49,873 nucleotides of DNA from a virus. The notes under the pieces are model-generated. The model was given only the letters and a program-made list of their open reading frames with translations, made no database searches and was not told the DNA's origin. The stretch is from positions 1-49,873 of the IMG/VR virus record IMGVR_UViG_3300042988_000539. One strand, given 5' to 3'. The position numbers and the translations under genes were made by a program. Shown piece by piece: positions 46,321-49,873 of the stretch (within the stretch, counting starts at the first letter, position 1; each line of letters starts with the position of its first letter).

Positions 46321-49300
46321 ATGGCCAAGCTGACACCAGAGTTGATCCAGAAGATCAACGACTTCCGCAGCAGTCCGCTCTCCAAGAAATACATGACTCC
46401 CGAGCAGGACTCCGCTCTTGTTGGCGTCATACAGAGCCGGATGAACAAGCTTCCGGCCGACGCCGACCAGATCCGCAACCCTGTAGCGAAATCCTGGAAC
46501 CTGTTTCCTGGAACTGCGGGCATGTATCAGAACGCACCAAATATTCCAGTGGCCCCGCTCACTCCGTTAACTGTAGCAGGTGATATATCCAGAGATCTAG
46601 GTGTTCTTGGCAAGACCGTCATCGAGCGCGGCATGCAGGAGCGTCCCCCGCTCCCGTTCGGCGAGCAGCTCAGGCAGAACCTGCAGTCAGACACAACACT
46701 TGGCAGCGAGGTTGCTGCGAACTACGTTCGTCCGTTCCAGGAGGAGTGGCAGCAGGCTGGGGCGACGCCAGAGCAGATGCGTGATCGCACGTTCGCGGCA
46801 CAGGCCGGGCTGGGGGCAGCTGTCGACGTGGCTCCGTTCGTGCTCGGAGGTGGTCCGAAGGCTGTGACTGGGATACTTAAAGGGTTGCCGAAGAATTTCG
46901 GAGCGCTCCGTGGAACGCTGCAGAAGCTGTTCGCAGGCCGCCCTACGAAGACGATCAACACATCTCCGGACGTGTTCGCAGGTGCCAGCGCGAAGCCGGT
47001 ATCGTCGGTTGCAGTTGCAGACATCGAAGCGCTGAAGCCCTACAGCCCACAAGTTCTCGATACCGGGAACGGTCAGCTCGGGTTCCAACAGATATTAGAT
47101 GAAGGGCTCAGCCCGGCACCAAGACCGCAGCTTCCTGGTGATGAAGCGTTCATGCAGTGGTCACAGGATATGGCTAAGTTGCGTGCGTTGCCGCGTGAGC
47201 AGCAGCTTGAACTGGACTTCAAAGCCCCAGCGACTGGCGCTTCTCCTGCGCCGCCCGCAAGACTTGCCGCACAGAAAGCGCGTATTGAAGCACTAAGGCA
47301 GAAGAGCGCAGCGCAGCCCGTAGAACGGCCTCTAGCTGCTAACGCTGAAGGGCAGTATCAGTTTCCTTTTATAGAAAAGACTTGGGGCTACGACCCTGCG
47401 GGGTTCCAACCAAAAACTCCTGATATCGCTCCGGCTCAAGTGCCACGCGATCAGGGTCAACTAGAGTTCGACTTCACCAAAGGTCCCGCTGCTCCTGCGC
47501 AAGGCCCTATGCTCGAGGGTATGGGCGGTGCGAAGCCTAAGGGTTTGAAGATATCTCTCGCCGATCTCGAGGCACGTGCTGCCAAGCCCAAGCCGGCAGC
47601 TCCCGCGAAGCTGTTCGGAGCGTGGCATCAGCGCGTGCTTGGAATGATCAACAGTTTGGACGAGGCACGGCAGGCAGGGCGTATGTCACGCGAAGAGTCC
47701 GAAGCTGTTCATAGTATTCTATACTCTGCGGATGAGCGCTTCATGAAGGGCGACGTGCAGGGCGCGGCTGAGGTGCTTGCTGGTCTGCGCGGACGTGTTG
47801 ACGACGCTTCATTTGAGAAGCTCGATGAGATGCTTCGTGTGTTTGGCGGGGCGTCGAAGCGAGCAGCGCCGTTCAAGCCGCCGAAGGGCGAGCTGGAGGC
47901 GTGGTTCCCGAAGAAAGAGCCTGCCAAACCCAAGGGGATGCAGCAGATATTCGGCCTCGAGGACGTGCCGGACGAGCTTGCTGATACCGCGGCAGAAGAA
48001 GCTATGAAAGCCATGAAGGGCAAGGCTGTCACGCCCGAGGACATCGACGCCCTGCCGTCTGTGATCGACGACATCAAGGCGATCGTCGGCGGGCTGCAGG
48101 TCAAGTCGCATGGAAAAGGTATGGGCGGTGGTAACGTGCGCTTCGTGCTGACGCCTGAGGGCAAGGCTGCTGCGCGCAGGTTCAAAGACCTGCACCTTCC
48201 GAATCTTGTTAAGCAGGCTCAAACCACAGGAAAGACCGTCGCTGAGCTCATGAAAGAGCGGTTCCCGAGTCTGTCTGCTGATGAGATCGCGTATTTCTCA
48301 TCGCTCGCAAAGACAGAAAAGATCATCGGAAATATCCGTGTGGACAGGCTGTCTACCGATGCTGCAAAGCAGGCCGTTGAAGCAAATAAAGAGTTGACTG
48401 TTCGGGATGTTGTCCCTGACCGCGTTGTGCAAAGGGCAGCAAGCGCGCCAGGCGCGAAGGAAGCCGCTGACTTTCTATCTTCAAGAGACCCACGTGATCT
48501 AGCGAACGCCGGACGCTTCACGTCAAACATGCTTGAGATGTCCGCTAAGACTGGAGATAAGGAAGCCGTCCTTGAGTATATCCGTAGTCTTAGTGCAATT
48601 AAACACGTGGAAGGCTTGATGCTGCGGCACGCAGGCGACTACCGCCTGTCAAAAGGTGCTGTTGAGAGCCTGAAAGCACGGCTTGCAAACGGCGAGTTCT
48701 TCGGAGCTGACGCTGAAGAGGTCAGCAAGGCTATCAAGGCGGCTGAGCGCATGCACCCAGGCACACTCAAGATGGTCAACGACGGCATCCATGAGTACGG
48801 CATCAATATGATGCTGTACAATACGGACACCGGCTGGCGCAACGCGCTGGGCGGAGCCATCGGAGTACTGTTGAACCCTGTAGAACGCATCGGCAACGCC
48901 GCCGGTACCTCACTGGCACGCATGCGAGGCATTAAGGACTCAGATATTAAAGGTCTGACCGAATGGCAGGAGATCTGGCCGTCTATCAAGGCTGGTGCTA
49001 AGGCAGTGCCTGGTGCTATCAAGCGTGGCGTGCAGAGTTTTGCGTATGAAACAAAGGAAGGCGCCGCTGGTGTGTACGCAATGCGTGCTAAGGCGCTTAA
49101 GCGCGACTTTAAGTCTGGTAAAATAACTAAAGAAGCCTTTGACAAGGGCCTTGTTGAGCTCCGCTCGAAGCGTGACCGGATGAGATCTACGTTCGACCTG
49201 CAAGAAACTGAAGCATCCCTTGGGTTTTCTACTAAGCGCAAACTTCGCAGCAAGAACCCTGTCCTTGATGCTGGTGGACGCCTTATTAATGCTGGTGTTG

Positions 49301-49873
49301 GTGTTGTCAAGTCGACCGACATAGCACAATCGCACGTGTTACGTGAAATGGAGCGCACAGCAGCGCTGGTGCGTAAGATGGTAGCTGCAAAACGCGCTGG
49401 TAAGACAGGCAAAGTTCGGCTAACCATGTCGGACAATATAAATATCACAAAGAACATCCTGCATTACACGATGCGGTCAGAGCTTCCCGAGTCTGTAAAG
49501 GCACTCAGCAAGTGGATCAACAGCAACGCGTTTACTGGCCTTGTGGCTCCGTTCATACGAGCACAGATCGCGCTTCCCAGGTTCGCTGTACAAAGGTCTC
49601 CGTTGATGCTGCCAAGTGTGGCGAAAAACGTGGTCCAGAGTGCTCGAGGCCGCGAAGCGCTAGACGTGCCACGCATGACGCGTGCTCTTGGCGGTACTGC
49701 GGCAACGTTCGCAGGATGGCTGTACCTTAAATCCAAAGGTATCGAGATCCACGGTGCTGCGCGTACTACAGAAGATCGCGGAAAGCGAAAGGGGCTTGGT
49801 GTTCCGCAGGGAACGTACCTTAAATTCAAGGACGGAACGACACGTAGAGCTGACGACATCGCTCCGTTGTCGT
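46321..49873 (+). CDS. N-terminal part of giant internal virion protein (continues at position 1)
   Basis: The gene starts at ATG 46321 directly after the previous stop and is open to the window end (1,184 codons); joined across the circle it runs to 1088, giving about 1,472 residues. Pro/Ala/Gln-rich linkers (around residues 245-430) separate helical blocks. A central hydrophobic patch NALGGAIGVLLNP and a Lys/Arg-rich region (YAMRAKALKRDFKSG, SKRDRMRS) follow. Such multi-segment late proteins of podoviruses are injected with DNA, and some carry muralytic domains. I find no lysozyme-type or peptidase motif. Confidence 0.85.
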   Translation, partial: MAKLTPELIQKINDFRSSPLSKKYMTPEQDSALVGVIQSRMNKLPADADQIRNPVAKSWNLFPGTAGMYQNAPNIPVAPLTPLTVAGDISRDLGVLGKTVIERGMQERPPLPFGEQLRQNLQSDTTLGSEVAANYVRPFQEEWQQAGATPEQMRDRTFAAQAGLGAAVDVAPFVLGGGPKAVTGILKGLPKNFGALRGTLQKLFAGRPTKTINTSPDVFAGASAKPVSSVAVADIEALKPYSPQVLDTGNGQLGFQQILDEGLSPAPRPQLPGDEAFMQWSQDMAKLRALPREQQLELDFKAPATGASPAPPARLAAQKARIEALRQKSAAQPVERPLAANAEGQYQFPFIEKTWGYDPAGFQPKTPDIAPAQVPRDQGQLEFDFTKGPAAPAQGPMLEGMGGAKPKGLKISLADLEARAAKPKPAAPAKLFGAWHQRVLGMINSLDEARQAGRMSREESEAVHSILYSADERFMKGDVQGAAEVLAGLRGRVDDASFEKLDEMLRVFGGASKRAAPFKPPKGELEAWFPKKEPAKPKGMQQIFGLEDVPDELADTAAEEAMKAMKGKAVTPEDIDALPSVIDDIKAIVGGLQVKSHGKGMGGGNVRFVLTPEGKAAARRFKDLHLPNLVKQAQTTGKTVAELMKERFPSLSADEIAYFSSLAKTEKIIGNIRVDRLSTDAAKQAVEANKELTVRDVVPDRVVQRAASAPGAKEAADFLSSRDPRDLANAGRFTSNMLEMSAKTGDKEAVLEYIRSLSAIKHVEGLMLRHAGDYRLSKGAVESLKARLANGEFFGADAEEVSKAIKAAERMHPGTLKMVNDGIHEYGINMMLYNTDTGWRNALGGAIGVLLNPVERIGNAAGTSLARMRGIKDSDIKGLTEWQEIWPSIKAGAKAVPGAIKRGVQSFAYETKEGAAGVYAMRAKALKRDFKSGKITKEAFDKGLVELRSKRDRMRSTFDLQETEASLGFSTKRKLRSKNPVLDAGGRLINAGVGVVKSTDIAQSHVLREMERTAALVRKMVAAKRAGKTGKVRLTMSDNINITKNILHYTMRSELPESVKALSKWINSNAFTGLVAPFIRAQIALPRFAVQRSPLMLPSVAKNVVQSARGREALDVPRMTRALGGTAATFAGWLYLKSKGIEIHGAARTTEDRGKRKGLGVPQGTYLKFKDGTTRRADDIAPLS
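49652..49873. repeat. Right copy of the terminal direct repeat
   Basis: Matches bases 1-222 with one difference (G at 49746 against A at 95). The join keeps the large virion gene in frame, so these ends are one locus of a circular map. Confidence 0.93.

Noticed and set aside
1-49873. CRISPR array, integrase, insertion sequence or tRNA genes
   Set aside because: No spaced identical repeats with unique spacers other than the contiguous 22-bp iterons, and no tyrosine/serine recombinase or transposase motifs were seen.

Overview
The window is the essentially complete genome of a tailed bacteriophage, most likely a podovirus (short-tailed). The first 222 bases recur as the last 222 bases with one silent difference, and one very large virion gene runs off the right end and continues at the left end in the same frame. 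The molecule is therefore a circle (or a circularly closed assembly) of about 49,651 bp. Nothing resembling an integrase, tail tape measure, sheath or major tail-tube protein is visible. Portal, scaffold, capsid, a beta-rich tail-nozzle protein and several large internal-virion-type proteins fit a short-tailed virion. The host cannot be named from the sequence: ribosome-binding sites are strong AGGAGG type and promoters look like sigma-70 (TTGACA/TACACT), so it is an ordinary bacterium. No tRNA genes were recognised.

Left half (about 1,062-18,277), all on the minus strand: early and replication genes packed with 1-4 base ATGA/TAATG overlaps. Reading in the direction of transcription (right to left), there is first an AT-richer leader region with very small genes, a hammerhead ribozyme and several hairpins. 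Next comes a zinc-ribbon gene followed by a ubiquitin-like conjugation cassette: a small possible modifier, an E2-like candidate, an E1/ThiF adenylyltransferase, a JAMM/JAB peptidase and one unknown. Then come an HNH protein, a SpoVG-family protein, small unknowns, a phage-encoded GT-C (TMTC/PMT-like) membrane glycosyltransferase, a helix-turn-helix protein, a VRR-NUC nuclease, a SNF2 helicase, an SSB-like candidate, a CHC2/Toprim primase, an MCM-type AAA+ ATPase and a family A DNA polymerase with proofreading. The primase carboxy-terminus appears to carry the OB/zinc part that the separate MCM ATPase lacks.

Divide (18,278-19,052): a noncoding control region with an AT-rich palindromic tract, five 22-bp iterons and a rightward promoter. 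It is a good candidate for the replication origin and/or the switch between the two transcription units. The first rightward gene encodes a ribbon-helix-helix protein that could bind the iterons.

Right half (19,053-49,873 and on through 1,088), all plus strand: terminase small and large subunits, a 16-residue basic peptide gene with its own promoter and terminator, portal with an overprinted coiled-coil gene, scaffold, decoration-like protein and major capsid. An HNH gene sits behind a predicted pseudoknot that hides its ribosome-binding site. Then come small virion proteins, an alveolin-like repeat protein, a LamG protein, long tail spike/fibre proteins, a GT-A glycosyltransferase, a methyltransferase, a compact lysis-type region of small membrane and secreted proteins, another fibre, tail adaptor and nozzle proteins, and the internal virion proteins. 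The late unit ends at a hairpin terminator overlapping the last stop codon, where it meets the polymerase gene tail to tail.

The most unusual content is the phage-borne ubiquitin-like cassette, the hammerhead ribozyme, the split MCM/primase arrangement, the GT-C glycosyltransferase in the early region, and the iteron control region.
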